From Bolinopsis microptera (lineage: Eukaryota > Ctenophora > Tentaculata > Lobata > Bolinopsidae): a stretch of DNA of 60,000 nucleotides. The stretch lies in contig NC_087081.1 of the NCBI RefSeq assembly GCF_026151205.1, positions 9,297,246 to 9,357,245 on the forward strand, in the 5' to 3' direction. Position 1 is the stretch's first letter. The number at the start of each line of letters is the position of its first letter. Below are positions 59,932 to 60,000 of the stretch, piece after piece. Position numbers and translations under genes: made by a program. The notes under the pieces were generated by a model that worked only from the letters and a program-made list of their open reading frames with translations, was not told the origin of the DNA and did no database searches.

Positions 59932-60000
59932 GTTTCTCAAACTTTTGTTAAAACGTGTCAATTTTGTCAAAACTGTTTCTCAAACTTTTGTTAAAACGTG
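59932..60000. repeat. ~43-bp tandem repeat running off the right edge
   Basis: TTTCTCAAACTTTTGTTAAA (from 59932) recurs 43 bases later and continues to the last base, so a tandem array probably extends beyond the window. Confidence 0.7.

Overview
This is nuclear DNA of an invertebrate animal. It is AT-rich, with many short exons bounded by GT/AG sites, and rich in satellites and mobile elements. Gene content (endoglycoceramidase, Ly6-like, TIR, galectin, CAP/sushi/TSP1 mosaic) and TTAGGG-type interstitial telomeric repeats would fit a cnidarian. That is inference, and no species is claimed. The exon models were built by hand from splice signals, reading-frame continuity and intron phase.

Layout. 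1-5.7 kb: plus-strand 3' part of a GPR180/TMEM145-like seven-helix membrane protein (seven exons). 9.9-10.6 kb: broken Ly6/three-finger GPI-anchored protein gene. 11.9-12.9 kb: intact intronless divergent 7TM receptor. 14.4-17.8 kb: two weakly supported exons either side of a 1.7-kb (TATAGTG)n array. 18.5-28.3 kb: minus-strand seven-exon gene predicted to encode a TIR domain, a lysine-rich linker and three galectin-like domains. Its 5.6-kb intron 3 holds a 30-bp minisatellite and two GH5 endoglycoceramidase copies in inverted orientation, one intact and one broken. 31.8-56.2 kb: minus-strand chain of 23 phase-compatible exons for a secreted mosaic protein (CAP domains separated by acidic linkers, sushi domains, a GCC2/GCC3 Cys-rich domain, a sushi domain, TSP1 and a Cys-containing C-terminus). 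An almost intact non-LTR retrotransposon sits in its last large intron, and several inverted-repeat elements and satellites sit in other introns. 56.2-60 kb: no gene recognised.

Main points. The TIR-galectin fusion looks like a one-gene link between glycan recognition and a TIR signalling or NADase-type module, and it is the best candidate here for an undescribed system. The inverted endoglycoceramidase pair inside its intron could fold into dsRNA in the host pre-mRNA. The CAP-sushi-TSP1 mosaic is a second unusual architecture. Its one clear break is a 2-nt insertion in the first CAP exon, and the remaining exon lengths add up in frame. Several short element families leave 9-11 bp target duplications, and one copy disrupts the minus-strand endoglycoceramidase.
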